Source: Chloroflexota bacterium (GTDB lineage Bacteria > Chloroflexota > Anaerolineae > Aggregatilineales > Phototrophicaceae). Taken from it: a stretch of 64,000 nt of DNA. The position numbers and the translations under genes were made by a program. The notes below the pieces were generated by a model. It was not told the DNA's origin. It made no database searches and saw only the letters and a list, made by a program, of their open reading frames with translations. Position 1 is the first letter of the stretch, and the number at the start of each line of letters is the position of its first letter. The stretch is taken from assembly GCA_020161935.1 (NCBI GenBank), contig JAIUNI010000001.1, positions 682,001 through 746,000 on the forward strand. Direction: 5' to 3'. Below, piece after piece: positions 54,616 to 64,000 of the stretch.

Positions 54616-55869
54616 CTAAAGTCGGAATGTCTTACGCGCTTTGTGTAACGCGCTAACGAGGCGGTCAACCTCGTCAAATCGGTTGTAGAGATAGAAACTG
54701 GCGCGTGCGGTCGCGCTCACGCCCAAGTGCTCATGTAAGGGCATCGCGCAGTGGTGTCCCGCCCGCACTGCCACACCTTCGCTGTCGAGTATTTGGGCGA
54801 TGTCGTGGGCGTGAATGCCATCGACTGTGAAGGCTGCCACCGCGCCTTTCTGCTCGGCGCTCGGCCCATAAATGTGGATGCCCTCAACCGCATTGAGTTG
54901 CTCTAAAGCGTAGGCAGTAATCGCTTGTTCATGTTGGTGGATCTTATCCATCCCGACTTCGCTCAGGTAATCTATCGCGTAGCCTAAGCCGATAGCCTCC
55001 GCGATGCTCGGTGTTCCCGCTTCAAACTTGTAGGGCAGGTCGTTCCATGTACTGCCAGAAAGTTTAACGCTCGAAATCATATCACCACCACCCATCCACG
55101 GGGGCATCGCCTCTAGGTGCGCCCGCCTCCCATATAATACACCACTGCCGGTTGGCCCGAGCATCTTGTGTCCGCTAAAGACAAAGAAATCCACGTCCAG
55201 CGCTTGGACATCAATGGGCATGTGAGGTGTACTTTGCGCCCCGTCAACCAGCACCAACGCCCCGGCCTGATGCGCCTTTTGAACCACCTCCGCAATTGGG
55301 TTCACCGTCCCAAGCACGTTCGAAACATGCATCAGGGTAACCAGTTTAACCGGCTCGTTCGCCAGAACATTTTCCAAAAAGGGCAGGTCTAACAACCCAT
55401 TTTGATCGACTGGCACATAGACAATCCTAAAGCCCTTTTCGGAGGCTAAAATCTGCCACGGGACGATGTTCGAGTGGTGTTCCATCACGGTTGAAACCAC
55501 TACGTCGCCGGCTTTCAAGTTAGCGCGTCCCCACGTTTGCGCGACTAGATTGATGCCCTCGGTCGTCCCGCGCGTAAAAATCACCTCTCGCTTGCTGGAA
55601 GTGTTGATAAACTTCCGCACCTTCAACCGTGCATTCTCGTAGGCGCTGGTGGCTTCCTCACTCAACTTGTGAATACCACGATGGACGTTCGCGTTATATT
55701 CACGGTAGTAGATTGAGGTAGCCTCAATTACACGGTTCGGTTTTTGGCTTGTCGCTGCATTGTCAAGGTAAACCAAAGGGATATCGTCATGATGAATCTG
55801 GCTCAATATCGGGAAATCTGCCCGAATCGCTTCAAGATCGAATTGTGTGCTGGCAGGTGCTGTATTCAT
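54616..55869 (-). CDS. sufS: Cysteine desulfurase SufS
   Basis: PLP enzyme mobilising sulfur from cysteine for cluster assembly; 417 aa, group II. The PLP Lys is in FVFSGHKMLGPTGSGVLYG; the catalytic Cys loop is RAGHHCAMPLHEHLG. TSQKPNRVIEATSIYYREYNANVHRG is the expected N-terminal part. It is followed by sufU with 9 bp between. Confidence 0.95.
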   Translation of the reverse strand: MNTAPASTQFDLEAIRADFPILSQIHHDDIPLVYLDNAATSQKPNRVIEATSIYYREYNANVHRGIHKLSEEATSAYENARLKVRKFINTSSKREVIFTRGTTEGINLVAQTWGRANLKAGDVVVSTVMEHHSNIVPWQILASEKGFRIVYVPVDQNGLLDLPFLENVLANEPVKLVTLMHVSNVLGTVNPIAEVVQKAHQAGALVLVDGAQSTPHMPIDVQALDVDFFVFSGHKMLGPTGSGVLYGRRAHLEAMPPWMGGGDMISSVKLSGSTWNDLPYKFEAGTPSIAEAIGLGYAIDYLSEVGMDKIHQHEQAITAYALEQLNAVEGIHIYGPSAEQKGAVAAFTVDGIHAHDIAQILDSEGVAVRAGHHCAMPLHEHLGVSATARASFYLYNRFDEVDRLVSALHKARKTFRL

Positions 55870-55966
55870 GGGCTTTCTCGCTTATGATGTGGTTTCAGTA
55901 TAACAAAAAGGCGCATCTCCTCGTAGGGATGCGCCTCCTTAAGATCATGATGAATGTCAGGACTAT

Positions 55967-57313
55967 TTACCCGACGATCTTGCTTTCCATCGCGGCTTGA
56001 AGGCGCTCCCGTACCCGTTCAAATGGGATACGTGCAAGCAGTTCGTCAAAGAAACCGTCGATAACCATCAATTCAGCCGTCGAACGATCAATCCCACGGC
56101 TCATCAAATAGAAGATTGGTTCAGCTTCGAGGGTGCCGAAAGTCGCCGCGTGAGAACACTTCACATCATCGGCTTCAATTTCGAGACCCGGAATACCGTC
56201 CATCCGTGCATCCTCGCTCAAGAGCAGGTTTCGGCTGGCTTGATAACCGTCGATCTTCTGCATCTTGGGCAGTGACTTAATCATCCCTTGCCACACCGAG
56301 CGAGCCGTGTCCTTAGCCGCGCCCTTAAACAGCAGGTCAGAGTTGGTCATCGGGGCATTATGATTTTGCTGGGTATCATGGTCGAAAAGTTGATCTTTAT
56401 CTGCAAAGAAGAAACCGGACATCCGACCATTCGCGCCTTTGCCGTCAAGTTCGATTTCAAGGTACGCCTTCACCAACCGTCCGCCCATTGTCCCGACGAT
56501 CCAGTCAAGGTTCGCGTCACGCCCGACACGCGCCCGCTGGTGGCTAAATTCGTAGGTCTCGCGGTTCCAATCTTGGAGCGCGACATAACGCAGGTTCGCT
56601 GCATCCCCAACCAGCAGTTCAGTTGCGCCAATATAAGCTGATTGTGTTGTTCCGTTCGCCGAGGCGTAGTCCACAACGACCGTCGCTTGGGCGTTTTCCT
56701 CAACCACAACCAGAACGTGACCGAGGCTCGCGCCTTGATGTGAATTGTACATCACCACATGCAGAGGGATTTCAGCCACAACATCCTTGGGGACGTACAC
56801 AAATAGACCATGCGTCCAAAGCGCCGCGTGCAACGCCGCAAATTTACCTTCGCCGGGGTGAACGGCTTTGGTCATCAGGTTTGCGCGTACCAATTCCTCG
56901 TGGTCGCGGCTGGCGGTCAAAAGGTCGGTGAAGATGATCCCTTGGCTGCTGAGTTGAGCCGCCAGTTCATGATTCACAACCTTGCCATCAACGAATGCGA
57001 GTAGCCCACCTTGTTCTTCACCGATAAGTGGTTCGCGGTTGGTTGCGGGAATGGTTTCAAGCGTCGCCCCATTTGCCGAAATGATCTTATCAGCCTGATC
57101 CCATTGGATACTGCGGTAATCGGTACGCCGCCATTCTTCATCAGTCAGGCTGGGCATGGGCATCCCTTCATACAATTCCCATGCAGCCAAACGGCTTTCC
57201 AACAACCACTTGGGTTCGTTATTCTTTGCGCTTAAAGCTTCTACATCTGCTTTTGTATAGCTTGGCGCAGTAGGCGCACTTGAGCGCCGCTGTCCTTTCA
57301 CAGCTATCACCAT
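55967..57313 (-). CDS. sufD: Iron-sulfur assembly protein SufD
   Basis: Beta-helix partner of SufB in the SufBCD scaffold; 448 aa. The core (LVVVEENAQATVVVDYASANG; GMIKSLPKMQKIDGYQASRNLLLS) and the C-terminal HAATFGTLEAEPIFYLMSRG are typical. The His of CSHAATFG is the residue contributing to cluster assembly in the SufBD pair. GAGGAG five bases before ATG. A 97-bp gap follows to sufS. Confidence 0.94.
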   Translation of the reverse strand: MVIAVKGQRRSSAPTAPSYTKADVEALSAKNNEPKWLLESRLAAWELYEGMPMPSLTDEEWRRTDYRSIQWDQADKIISANGATLETIPATNREPLIGEEQGGLLAFVDGKVVNHELAAQLSSQGIIFTDLLTASRDHEELVRANLMTKAVHPGEGKFAALHAALWTHGLFVYVPKDVVAEIPLHVVMYNSHQGASLGHVLVVVEENAQATVVVDYASANGTTQSAYIGATELLVGDAANLRYVALQDWNRETYEFSHQRARVGRDANLDWIVGTMGGRLVKAYLEIELDGKGANGRMSGFFFADKDQLFDHDTQQNHNAPMTNSDLLFKGAAKDTARSVWQGMIKSLPKMQKIDGYQASRNLLLSEDARMDGIPGLEIEADDVKCSHAATFGTLEAEPIFYLMSRGIDRSTAELMVIDGFFDELLARIPFERVRERLQAAMESKIVG

Positions 57314-57386
57314 ACATACTCCTCATGCAGTCTGAAAATAGGCAACTCAACCGAGGTGCCTATTGAAGTCAAGTCAGGGCAGGGTT

Positions 57387-58841
57387 TTAGCCAATGCTGC
57401 CTTCAAGCTGAATTTGAATGAGCCGGTTGAGTTCCAGTGCATACTCCATCGGCAGTTCCTTAACCAAAGGTTCAATGAAGCCGTTGACGACCATCGCGTT
57501 CGCTTCATCTTCGTTCATACCACGGCTCATCAGGTAGAAAAGTTGATCTTCACCAACTTTACTGACCGATGCCTCATGCCCCATTGTGATGTTCTTCGCA
57601 TCAATTTCAATGGAAGGATACGTATCGGAACGGCTGCGGTCATCGAGCAGAAGCGCATCGCAAACCACGTTGCTCTTAACGTTGTCAGCGCCTTCGACTA
57701 CCTTTAGCAGCCCACGATAGCTGGCGCGTCCACCGTCTTTACTGATCGACTTGCTGATGATTTGGCTGCTCGTGTTCGGCGCGAGGTGAGTAATCTTCGC
57801 GCCGGCATCTTGGTGCTGCCCCTTACCGGCAAAGGCGATAGAAAGCACTTCACCATGAGCGCCTTCACCAGCCAGCAGTACAGCAGGATACTTCATCGTC
57901 AGCTTGCTGCCCAAGTTGCCGTCGACCCATTCCATCGTTGCGTTCTTGTAGGCAATCGCGCGCTTGGTTACGAGGTTGAAAACATTATTCGACCAATTCT
58001 GGATGGTCGTATAGCGGCAGCGTCCGCCTTCCTTCACGATGATTTCGACCACCGCGCTGTGAAGGCTGTTCGAGCTGTAAACGGGCGCGGTACAACCTTC
58101 AACATAGTGTACGTATGCACCTTCATCAACAATAATGAGCGTGCGTTCAAACTGCCCCATGTTCTGGGTGTTGATACGGAAATAGGCTTGAAGCGGCATA
58201 TCAATATGCACGCCCTTCGGCACGTAAATGAACGAGCCGCCTGACCAGACCGCGCTGTTCAAGGCTGCGAACTTGTTATCGGCGGAGGGGATAATCGTCC
58301 CAAAGTATTCCTTAACCAATTCGGGGTACTCACGCAAGCCGGAGTCCATGTCAAGGAAGATCACGCCCTTGCTCTCAAGGTCTTTCCGTAGGTTGTGGTA
58401 AACCGACTCCGAGTCATATTGGGCGCTCACACCTTGCAGATACTTCTGCTCGGCTTCAGGGATACCTAACTTGTCGAAGGTATCCTTAATTTCCGGCGGG
58501 ACTTCATCCCAATTACGTCCCTGTTGGTCAGTTGCGCGGACGTAATAATAAATATCGTCGTAGTCGATCTCGCTCAGGTCGCCGCCCCACGTCGGGGTAG
58601 GCTTGCTAAGGAAGATTTCATAGGCTTTGAGACGGAATTCAGTCATCCAATCCGGCTCGTTCTTCATCTTGCTGATTTGTTCAACCAGTTCGCGCGTTAG
58701 CCCCTTACCACTCTTAAAAGCATATTTGACATCATCATCATGGAAACCGTAGGTGGCTTCATATGAATCGCCAACTTCTTTTAATGCGGCTTCGGCATCA
58801 CTAAGCTGCTTCTCACTGGGAATAAGATCAATGTCAACCAT
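57387..58841 (-). CDS. sufB: Iron-sulfur assembly protein SufB
   Basis: Main scaffold subunit of SufBCD; 484 aa. [20 protein letters not shown] and [25 protein letters not shown] are characteristic. [21 protein letters not shown] is the conserved C-terminal segment with conserved acidic and His residues. AGGAGAG lies five bases before the ATG. It is 74 bp upstream of sufD on the same strand. Confidence 0.96.
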   Translation of the reverse strand: MVDIDLIPSEKQLSDAEAALKEVGDSYEATYGFHDDDVKYAFKSGKGLTRELVEQISKMKNEPDWMTEFRLKAYEIFLSKPTPTWGGDLSEIDYDDIYYYVRATDQQGRNWDEVPPEIKDTFDKLGIPEAEQKYLQGVSAQYDSESVYHNLRKDLESKGVIFLDMDSGLREYPELVKEYFGTIIPSADNKFAALNSAVWSGGSFIYVPKGVHIDMPLQAYFRINTQNMGQFERTLIIVDEGAYVHYVEGCTAPVYSSNSLHSAVVEIIVKEGGRCRYTTIQNWSNNVFNLVTKRAIAYKNATMEWVDGNLGSKLTMKYPAVLLAGEGAHGEVLSIAFAGKGQHQDAGAKITHLAPNTSSQIISKSISKDGGRASYRGLLKVVEGADNVKSNVVCDALLLDDRSRSDTYPSIEIDAKNITMGHEASVSKVGEDQLFYLMSRGMNEDEANAMVVNGFIEPLVKELPMEYALELNRLIQIQLEGSIG

Positions 58842-58871
58842 TCCGCTCTCCTGTTATCGCCTGAGTTGCAG

Positions 58872-59651
58872 TTATGCTGTTTGAGTTTCGGCGTACTTTT
58901 CACGTACCCAGTCGTAGCCCGATTCTTCGAGGTGCAGCGCCAGTTCGGGGCCACCGCTCTCAACAATCTGACCTTCGAACATGATATGTACATATTGTGG
59001 CTTGATGTAATTCAAGATACGTTGATAGTGGGTGATGACCAGCACACCAAGATCGGGGCCTTTGAGCTTATCAATGCCTTCTGCCACAATGCGGAGGGCA
59101 TCAATATCCAAACCGGAGTCAGTTTCATCCAAAATCGTAATGCGGGGGTTAAGCGTTGCCATCTGTAGGATTTCCGCACGCTTTTTCTCGCCACCGCTGA
59201 ACCCTTCGTTCAAGTAACGACCGGCAAAGCTGTGATCCATTTGTAAGTAATCCATCTTGGATTTCAGCAGGCGGCGGAATTCTGGAATAGAAATGCCCTT
59301 GCTTTCTGGATCTTCAGCCTTCATGCGGGAGTTAATCGCCTGACGCAAGAAGTTTGCTAAAGTAACACCCGGTATCGAAACCGGATATTGGAAGGCGAGA
59401 AACAAGCCTTCACGACTCCGTTCGTCAGGTTCCAACTCCAGTAAGTTCTTACCGTCGAAACTGATCTCACCTTCAGTGACTTCATATGCTGGATGACCAA
59501 GCAAAACGTTCGCCAAAGTGCTTTTGCCCGAACCATTCGGCCCCATCAAGGCGTGAACTTCACCTTGCTTAATAGTCAGGTTGACACCGCGTAGAATCGG
59601 TTTACCTTCAACGTTTGCGTGCAGATTGCGGATCTCGAGTGCTGCGCCCAT
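58872..59651 (-). CDS. sufC: ATPase SufC
   Basis: Soluble ABC-type ATPase driving SufBCD; 259 aa. Walker [17 protein letters not shown], signature [15 protein letters not shown], Walker [17 protein letters not shown] and the H-loop VITHYQRIL are intact. An ATG at 59651 lies 11 bases from AGGAGG, while a GTG at 59660 lies too close to it; the former is used with reserve. First gene of the operon, under a strong-looking promoter. Confidence 0.96.
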   Translation of the reverse strand: MGAALEIRNLHANVEGKPILRGVNLTIKQGEVHALMGPNGSGKSTLANVLLGHPAYEVTEGEISFDGKNLLELEPDERSREGLFLAFQYPVSIPGVTLANFLRQAINSRMKAEDPESKGISIPEFRRLLKSKMDYLQMDHSFAGRYLNEGFSGGEKKRAEILQMATLNPRITILDETDSGLDIDALRIVAEGIDKLKGPDLGVLVITHYQRILNYIKPQYVHIMFEGQIVESGGPELALHLEESGYDWVREKYAETQTA

Positions 59652-59721
59652 GCCAGACACTTCCTCCTAAAATTTCATGATGGTTAAATTTACTCTGTAC
59701 CCAGAGGTGTAAAGTATCCCA

Positions 59722-59751
59722 AGTATAGCAGTCTGAGTGGGGCATTGTCAA
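59722..59751 (-). promoter_or_regulatory. Promoter of the suf operon
   Basis: On the minus strand TTGACA (59751-59746), an 18-base spacer and TATACT (59727-59722). A direct repeat AAGTAT-CCC-AAGTAT (59712-59726) overlaps the -10 region and could be a regulator site. Confidence 0.65.
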
Positions 59752-59889
59752 TAATGATGATTGAGATTATAAAAATTCTCCGGTAACATAAGAATGTAGT
59801 TTTTTAAGGTGGTTTGAGGCTGAAGGTGTAATGAATCATTGCCCTTAAATCATCTCTATTTGGATAGAGGTGTTGGTGAGCGTGGCAAA

Positions 59890-59919
59890 TTGACACCTTT
59901 GTCGCCGTTATGTTACCAT
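59890..59919 (+). promoter_or_regulatory. Candidate promoter of sufT
   Basis: TTGACA (59890-59895), 18-base spacer, TACCAT (59914-59919), 33 bp before the sufT start. Confidence 0.4.
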
Positions 59920-59952
59920 GCGTGAATAAGTCACCCAGCAAAGGAAGTAGAA

Positions 59953-60261
59953 ATGTCTGAACAAGCTCAGATTACCGAAGAAGGCTTATACGAAGCGTTG
60001 CGCGAAGTTGTCGATCCTGAGATTGGCATGAATATTATTGAGCTTGGGTTGATCCGAAACGCCGAGTTACATGAGGATCGCGGTCATATCACCATGATTA
60101 TGACGACCCCGTTTTGCCCCTATGCGCCCCAACTTCTGGAACAAACCCGTCGCACGGCCCAGAACTACCTTCGTCGTCCTGTGACAATCGAAATGGGACT
60201 CGAAATGTGGGACCCCAGCATGATGGAAGAAGGCGCTGCTGACGATTGGGGCTTGTTCTAA
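59953..60261 (+). CDS. sufT: SufT-like MIP18 family (DUF59) protein
   Basis: Iron-sulfur maturation factor of 102 aa. LREVVDPEIGMNIIELGLI and MTTPFCPYAPQL with the conserved Cys are MIP18/SufT signatures. RPVTIEMGLEMWDPSMM gives the C-terminal segment (often VWDPPW in family members). It is divergent from sufC with 301 bp between and has its own promoter-like sequence. AAGGAAG precedes the ATG. Confidence 0.92.
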   Translation: MSEQAQITEEGLYEALREVVDPEIGMNIIELGLIRNAELHEDRGHITMIMTTPFCPYAPQLLEQTRRTAQNYLRRPVTIEMGLEMWDPSMMEEGAADDWGLF

Positions 60262-60290
60262 GTCCTCTAGAACTGTGAATGTTTTTATAA

Positions 60291-60322
60291 CGAGGCTGTG
60301 AGCAAAACTGCTCACAGCCTCG
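60291..60322 (+). terminator. Strong terminator after sufT
   Basis: A perfect 14-bp stem, CGAGGCTGTGAGCA (60291-60304) with TGCTCACAGCCTCG (60309-60322), loop AAAC, then TTTGTTT. It also separates sufT from the convergent peptidase gene. Confidence 0.85.
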
Positions 60323-60327
60323 TTTGT

Positions 60328-62424
60328 TTATCTCGGTCTGTTCTTGAGGATGAAGTCCCGGGGATCGACGTAATTGGCTAACAGGGCATCAAGGTTTCTT
60401 GCCGGCCAATGTTCAGGGTTGGACTCAAGTATGGTGGTTGGGCTAACGTCAAAGTGCAAGTGATACGCATATGCACCAAATGCGTTCCCAACTGATGCTA
60501 CTTGTTGGCCTCTTGTTACGCGATCACCGACTTTAACTTTCAAACTCTCGACATGACCATAACGGGTGTAATAGACTCTACCATTTGTCGCCAATGGATC
60601 ATGTTTAATGATGACGACATTTCCCCAAATGGGCAAACGACTCGCGAAAACAACGATGCCGCTGGCAGCGGAGTAAACAGGCGTATGGGCATCCGCGTCC
60701 GACGGCATATTGAGATCCGCACCGGTATGGTAGGCTTCTTGAGGCGTACCGACAAAATACAGGCGTGCGAACGGACTGGCATCACGCCACGTCCCCGGCC
60801 AAACAGTTGTAGACCGTCGTTCAGCAGCCGTTCCGATAGGCGTATCAAATCCATCTGCCTTACCACTTGGGGTAGGGGTGGTCACTAGTTGACGAAAGCG
60901 GATGGCATCGAAAACAATCTCTTTACCCGTTTCGCCTGTGAGGTCATTCAGAAAAACAGTTCCCGCGTTCGCCGTATTTTTATCGAGTTCGTAAACGCCG
61001 AGTGTGACCCATTCGTTGCTATAGCGCGATTGGTTAAGGTTAACGATAATTTCACCGGTTGCACCCTTGACACTGTTTATTTTGAAACGTGCGTTTTGTG
61101 TGCTGGAGTGACGACCCGGAATGAAAGCCGCAATTTCGTATTTGCCACTGACTGTAATCCTCGGTGTCCAACGTCCCCAAACCTTACTCGTTTGTGGCTC
61201 CGTGATTTTATAGAACGCTTTCCAGCCCCACGTGTTTTGAAATTCCGAAAAGTTGACTTGTTCGGTATAGCGGCCCTTTGTGAAATTGGCATCTTCGGGC
61301 TTAATCGTAATTTCAACACCCACATTATCGGTCGGTGGTGTTGGATTTGGGACAGGTGTACCGTTGATCGGTGTATTAATGACATTCCAGCCAGTCGGTG
61401 TAATTGTCCCCAGTCGCCACCAGCTTAACCCGCGTGCACGGTGCCGCTGCGTCGCTAAAGTGATCGCAGTCGCCATGTCCTCTGGTTCAGCGTCACTATC
61501 CAAAACTGGAATAATCGGTTTGCCGTAGCTGCCCCAAACCTCAAATGTCTCGCGCAGTGTCTCTTCCGGTGTGCGACGGAAGGTTGCCCAATAATCTTGC
61601 GGATGGATACTGTTTACGAAAGGGAACCATTCGGCAGGGAAGATGCTGTCATAATGTGCCTTGCGGGGATCAATCGACATCCCGATGTGGAATGAACCGG
61701 GAATTGCGCGGCGAATACGGGTCATAAATGGGCGAATACCATCGCGACCACCTTGCCAGAAGCCGTCATAAGGCTCGACATCTAAAATGAGCGACTTCAC
61801 CCCGGGGCGCGTACAGGCTTGAATAAGGATATTTGTCTCAGCTTCGAGATGCGACCCTTTCGGTACGCACCAAGCATGAAACTCCATATTATATTTTGCG
61901 AGTGTTTGTACCCAGCGATCAATGCTGGAAGGGCCGTCAATGGCGAGGCTCCGTTTGGTATCCCAATACCCTTGCCATTGTGCGCCGGTGCGTTCAGTTG
62001 CGTCCGAGATTTTCACCCAAATTTGAGAGACATTCGGCGCGACAGCTTTGATATTTCGGGCAACTTCGTCGATGGTGTTTTCGGCGATGGAGTCGCCTTT
62101 CCAATGCCAAACCGCTATTTTCCCATCATAGGGTGTGGCCTGCTGCGCGGGGATAGGTGGCGCGGCGGTGATATGCTCAAATGAAATAACAGTGTTGGAA
62201 ATCCAACCGCTTACCGTACCTTGCTCGACCCATATCCACTCATTGGCAATGCGCGAGGCTGGATAATAGACAATCACCGTATTGTTACGAATGTCACCGA
62301 CATCTCGGTAGTTTGTACCGGGTCCGTTCCGAAGATTAATGTAAGGCGCGGGTGTACGCGAGAGTGCGAGCTGGCCTTTACCAGCAGTTGAAGGCTTTGC
62401 GACGGGGGTAGGGAATGAACTCAT
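60328..62424 (-). CDS. Multidomain protein: SH3b, TIM-barrel, beta-sandwich, M23 peptidase
   Basis: A 698-aa protein. The ATG at 62424 has GGAGG seven bases upstream; an earlier ATG at 62478 is less likely. Residues 10-80: SH3b domain (INLRNGPGTNYRDVGDI). About 95-340: TIM-barrel-like, glycosidase-like domain (KIAVWHWKGDS; KSLILDVEPYDGFW; SIHPQDYWATF). About 355-520: golvesin-type beta-sandwich (TWGWKAFYKI; GKYEIAAFIPGRHS). Rest: M23 metallopeptidase (HTGADLNMPS and YHLHFDV zinc motifs). There is no signal peptide, yet all domains are those of extracellular cell-wall proteins. Endolysin-like or specially exported roles are possible. Confidence 0.88.
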   Translation of the reverse strand: MSSFPTPVAKPSTAGKGQLALSRTPAPYINLRNGPGTNYRDVGDIRNNTVIVYYPASRIANEWIWVEQGTVSGWISNTVISFEHITAAPPIPAQQATPYDGKIAVWHWKGDSIAENTIDEVARNIKAVAPNVSQIWVKISDATERTGAQWQGYWDTKRSLAIDGPSSIDRWVQTLAKYNMEFHAWCVPKGSHLEAETNILIQACTRPGVKSLILDVEPYDGFWQGGRDGIRPFMTRIRRAIPGSFHIGMSIDPRKAHYDSIFPAEWFPFVNSIHPQDYWATFRRTPEETLRETFEVWGSYGKPIIPVLDSDAEPEDMATAITLATQRHRARGLSWWRLGTITPTGWNVINTPINGTPVPNPTPPTDNVGVEITIKPEDANFTKGRYTEQVNFSEFQNTWGWKAFYKITEPQTSKVWGRWTPRITVSGKYEIAAFIPGRHSSTQNARFKINSVKGATGEIIVNLNQSRYSNEWVTLGVYELDKNTANAGTVFLNDLTGETGKEIVFDAIRFRQLVTTPTPSGKADGFDTPIGTAAERRSTTVWPGTWRDASPFARLYFVGTPQEAYHTGADLNMPSDADAHTPVYSAASGIVVFASRLPIWGNVVIIKHDPLATNGRVYYTRYGHVESLKVKVGDRVTRGQQVASVGNAFGAYAYHLHFDVSPTTILESNPEHWPARNLDALLANYVDPRDFILKNRPR

Positions 62425-62709
62425 GATCAAACCTCCAAATGAGTTTGAGGAACAAACTCTGCTCTGACCAAAACACAATGCTAATACACTTTGTTATTTG
62501 AGGCAAAACATATGGTCGCTTAAAAGAAAATCTTTGAGCGAGAACGTAAAATTGTTTTCATAATACAGTTTTGTAATAGATTTCATGATTTTGTCTCGGA
62601 CAAAATGCTAAATGCCATCTGTTTTGCGAGATTAACCGAATTGAAATGTTGACTGAAAGGTTAAAATTTGCTTAGAGGAATACCACAGCCTCGAATGCAG
62701 TATTCGGGG

Positions 62710-62739
62710 TTGCGATGGGTACAAGGGTTCAGATATACT
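62710..62739 (+). promoter_or_regulatory. Promoter of tRNA-Pro
   Basis: TTGCGA (62710-62715), 18-base spacer, TATACT (62734-62739), eleven bases before the tRNA. Confidence 0.5.
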
Positions 62740-62749
62740 TACGTTATCT

Positions 62750-62823
62750 CGGGGCGTGGCGCAGCCTGGTAGCGCGCTTGCATGGGGTGCAAGAGGTCGT
62801 GGGTTCGAGTCCCGCCGCCCCGA
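62750..62823 (+). tRNA. tRNA-Pro (anticodon GGG)
   Basis: Acceptor CGGGGCG/CGCCCCG, D arm GCGC/GCGC, anticodon stem CTTGC/GCAAG with loop ATGGGGT (anticodon 62784-62786), T arm GTGGG/CCCGC. A73 is the discriminator; CCA is not encoded. Confidence 0.97.
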
Positions 62824-63151
62824 CACCTAAAATAGCGGTTTCAACCCTTAAGTACACAACTTAAGGGTCGTCTTTTTATTTTGAGGTTGAGGACATTTGT
62901 AATGGCTCTCTTATGATTTTTATGGGTACCGGGTTTTTCGCGTGATGGGTATATTGAAAGTTTCATTTGATGTTTCAGCAGCATATGTTAAACTAATTTG
63001 CGTTGGGGACTTTGGGACAAGTTTTGAACCTTTAATGTTCGATATGAGTATTATGTTTGTTGTAACTTCTACGGAAGTTAATCGACACATTTTTGGTTTT
63101 GCTGCCCAAAAGTGAAGAATGTCGTTCCTTAATAGAAGCAAGGAGATAAGC
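62824..63151. other. 328-bp intergenic region
   Basis: It holds the tRNA terminator at the start and an AT-rich stretch with a small palindrome AACTTC/GAAGTT at about 63063-63078, possibly an operator for the binding-protein gene. No gene seen. Confidence 0.5.
62844..62878 (+). terminator. Terminator of tRNA-Pro
   Basis: ACCCTTAAGT (62844-62853) pairs with ACTTAAGGGT (62859-62868), followed by CGTCTTTTTATTTT. Confidence 0.85.
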
Positions 63152-64000
63152 ATGAAACATTTAGGTCGTTTATTGATGACCGGGACAACTGCTTTGTTGG
63201 CATTGTCTCTGGTTGTCCCAGCGGTGGCGCAAGATGCTCCAGCGCCGGGTACGGGCGGAATTATTATTGAAGGTAATGCGGGTGGTGATCCAGCTACATT
63301 GAATCCAGTGCTTGCGAGCGATACATCCTCTGCTCGTATGATTGGGTTCTTGTTCCCCAACTTGTTGAGCATTGACCCTGCAACCGCGCTTTTCCGTCAA
63401 GACAGCCCGGATGCGCTGGTCACAAGCTGGGACATTACTGAAGAAGGCAAGGTTTACACCTTCCATATGCGTGATGACTGGACTTGGACCGATGGTGAAC
63501 CAATCACTGCTGATGACGTTCTGTATCACTGGGATGCCATCAAGAGCGGCGTTGTCGACACTCAAGAAGTTTTCTACTTGGACGTGATCGATAGCGTCGA
63601 AAAAGTGGATGACTACACCTTTAAAGTGACCTTCAAGAACATTGACTGCACCGCGTTGAATACCGCTGGCGGCCTCGTTCCGATGCCCGCACATGCTCTG
63701 CCTACTGACTTCGCAGAACTGAACACTGCTGACTATAACTTGAACCCGGCTGTTACCAGCGGTGTGTTCAGCTTTGGTGAATTCCGTGCCGGTGAACAGG
63801 TGAGCCTTGTTGCGAACCAAGAATACGGCGGAGCAACCGATGGTCAGGTTATTCCTGAAGGCTTCATCTACAAAGTTGTGCCAGATCAGGTTGTTGCCCT
63901 TGAACAATTCTTGGCTGGTGAAACCAATGTGATCGATACGCCAGACGTTGGTCGTCGTGATGACATTCTTCAAGCACAGACTGATGGTAAGGTTACTGCA
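63152..64000 (+). CDS. Family-5 extracellular solute-binding protein, 3' end outside the window
   Basis: First 283 codons of a peptide/nickel-type binding protein. AAGGAG lies seven bases before the ATG. A signal peptide with AVA cleavage site (before Gln27) is followed by a Pro/Gly linker. Order is normal: GDPATLNPVLASDTSS, LVTSWDITEEGKVYTFHMRD and WTDGEPITADDVLYHW come first, then VEKVDDYTFKVTF, then TSGVFSFGEFRAGE. There is no lipobox. It provides an internal reference for the permuted protein at 8282-9916. Confidence 0.93.
   Translation, partial: MKHLGRLLMTGTTALLALSLVVPAVAQDAPAPGTGGIIIEGNAGGDPATLNPVLASDTSSARMIGFLFPNLLSIDPATALFRQDSPDALVTSWDITEEGKVYTFHMRDDWTWTDGEPITADDVLYHWDAIKSGVVDTQEVFYLDVIDSVEKVDDYTFKVTFKNIDCTALNTAGGLVPMPAHALPTDFAELNTADYNLNPAVTSGVFSFGEFRAGEQVSLVANQEYGGATDGQVIPEGFIYKVVPDQVVALEQFLAGETNVIDTPDVGRRDDILQAQTDGKVTA

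Noticed and set aside
62632..62826. A 64-codon open frame on the minus strand with [20 protein letters not shown]
   Set aside because: It is antisense to tRNA-Pro; this peptide is a well-known artefact of tRNA genes.
63170..63973. A 267-codon minus-strand open frame
   Set aside because: It is antisense to a clear binding-protein gene with signal peptide and ribosome site.

Overview
The window is a chromosomal stretch of a bacterium of moderate GC content. It is packed with housekeeping biosynthesis operons and shows no phage, insertion sequence, CRISPR array or plasmid gene. Gene content points to Chloroflexota, probably near Anaerolineae. The signs are short-type 6-phosphogluconate dehydrogenase with polyphosphate glucokinase, CimA beside LeuCDB, a SufCBDSU operon ending in a Rieske protein, and secreted family-5 solute-binding proteins without a lipobox. 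This placement is inference from gene content; no rRNA or marker gene is present.

Layout. 1-6139: the end of a GH13 enzyme, pfkA, a PaaG-like isomerase, a 1 kb non-coding region with palindromes, a zinc alcohol dehydrogenase and a HisN-like phosphatase. 6140-9916 (minus): a peptide-type ABC importer (binding protein, two permeases, no ATPase) whose binding protein appears circularly permuted. 10159-13154: an MhqO/MhqD-like pair and fhs. 13243-19786: a GH2 glycosidase and glpK-pfkB-type kinase-glpD. 20527-25073 (minus): ppgK-rpiA-gnd-zwf-pgl, a complete glucose to pentose-phosphate entry operon. 25329-27976: argG-argH. 28016-40326: a branched-chain amino acid locus (ilvE-ilvB-ilvN-methyltransferase-ilvC-leuA-leuC-leuD-cimA-leuB). 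It is headed by a leader peptide rich in Ile, Leu and Val and an attenuator with mutually exclusive hairpins.

40328-42646 (minus): an FHA protein and a Clp-N/phosphotransferase-kinase fusion, the best candidate here for an undescribed signalling or conflict module. 42710-46610: a SAM-I riboswitch with a cystathionine gamma-synthase, then thrC and thrB. These genes meet at O-phosphohomoserine. 46729-51755: polyprenyl synthase, Nnr repair enzyme, three small membrane proteins and a START-like protein with a long disordered tail. 51793-53299 (minus): tRNA-His, a methyltransferase and a glycerophosphodiesterase. 53895-59651 (minus): sufCBDSU plus Rieske, with sufT divergent. 60328-62424 (minus): a large SH3b/TIM-barrel/M23 protein with no signal peptide. 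62750-64000: tRNA-Pro and the start of a second, normally ordered binding protein.

The three long intergenic regions (3.1-4.2, 19.8-20.5 and 53.3-53.9 kb) hold at least three families of dispersed repeats rather than genes. All positions were read by eye; no database search or folding program was available.
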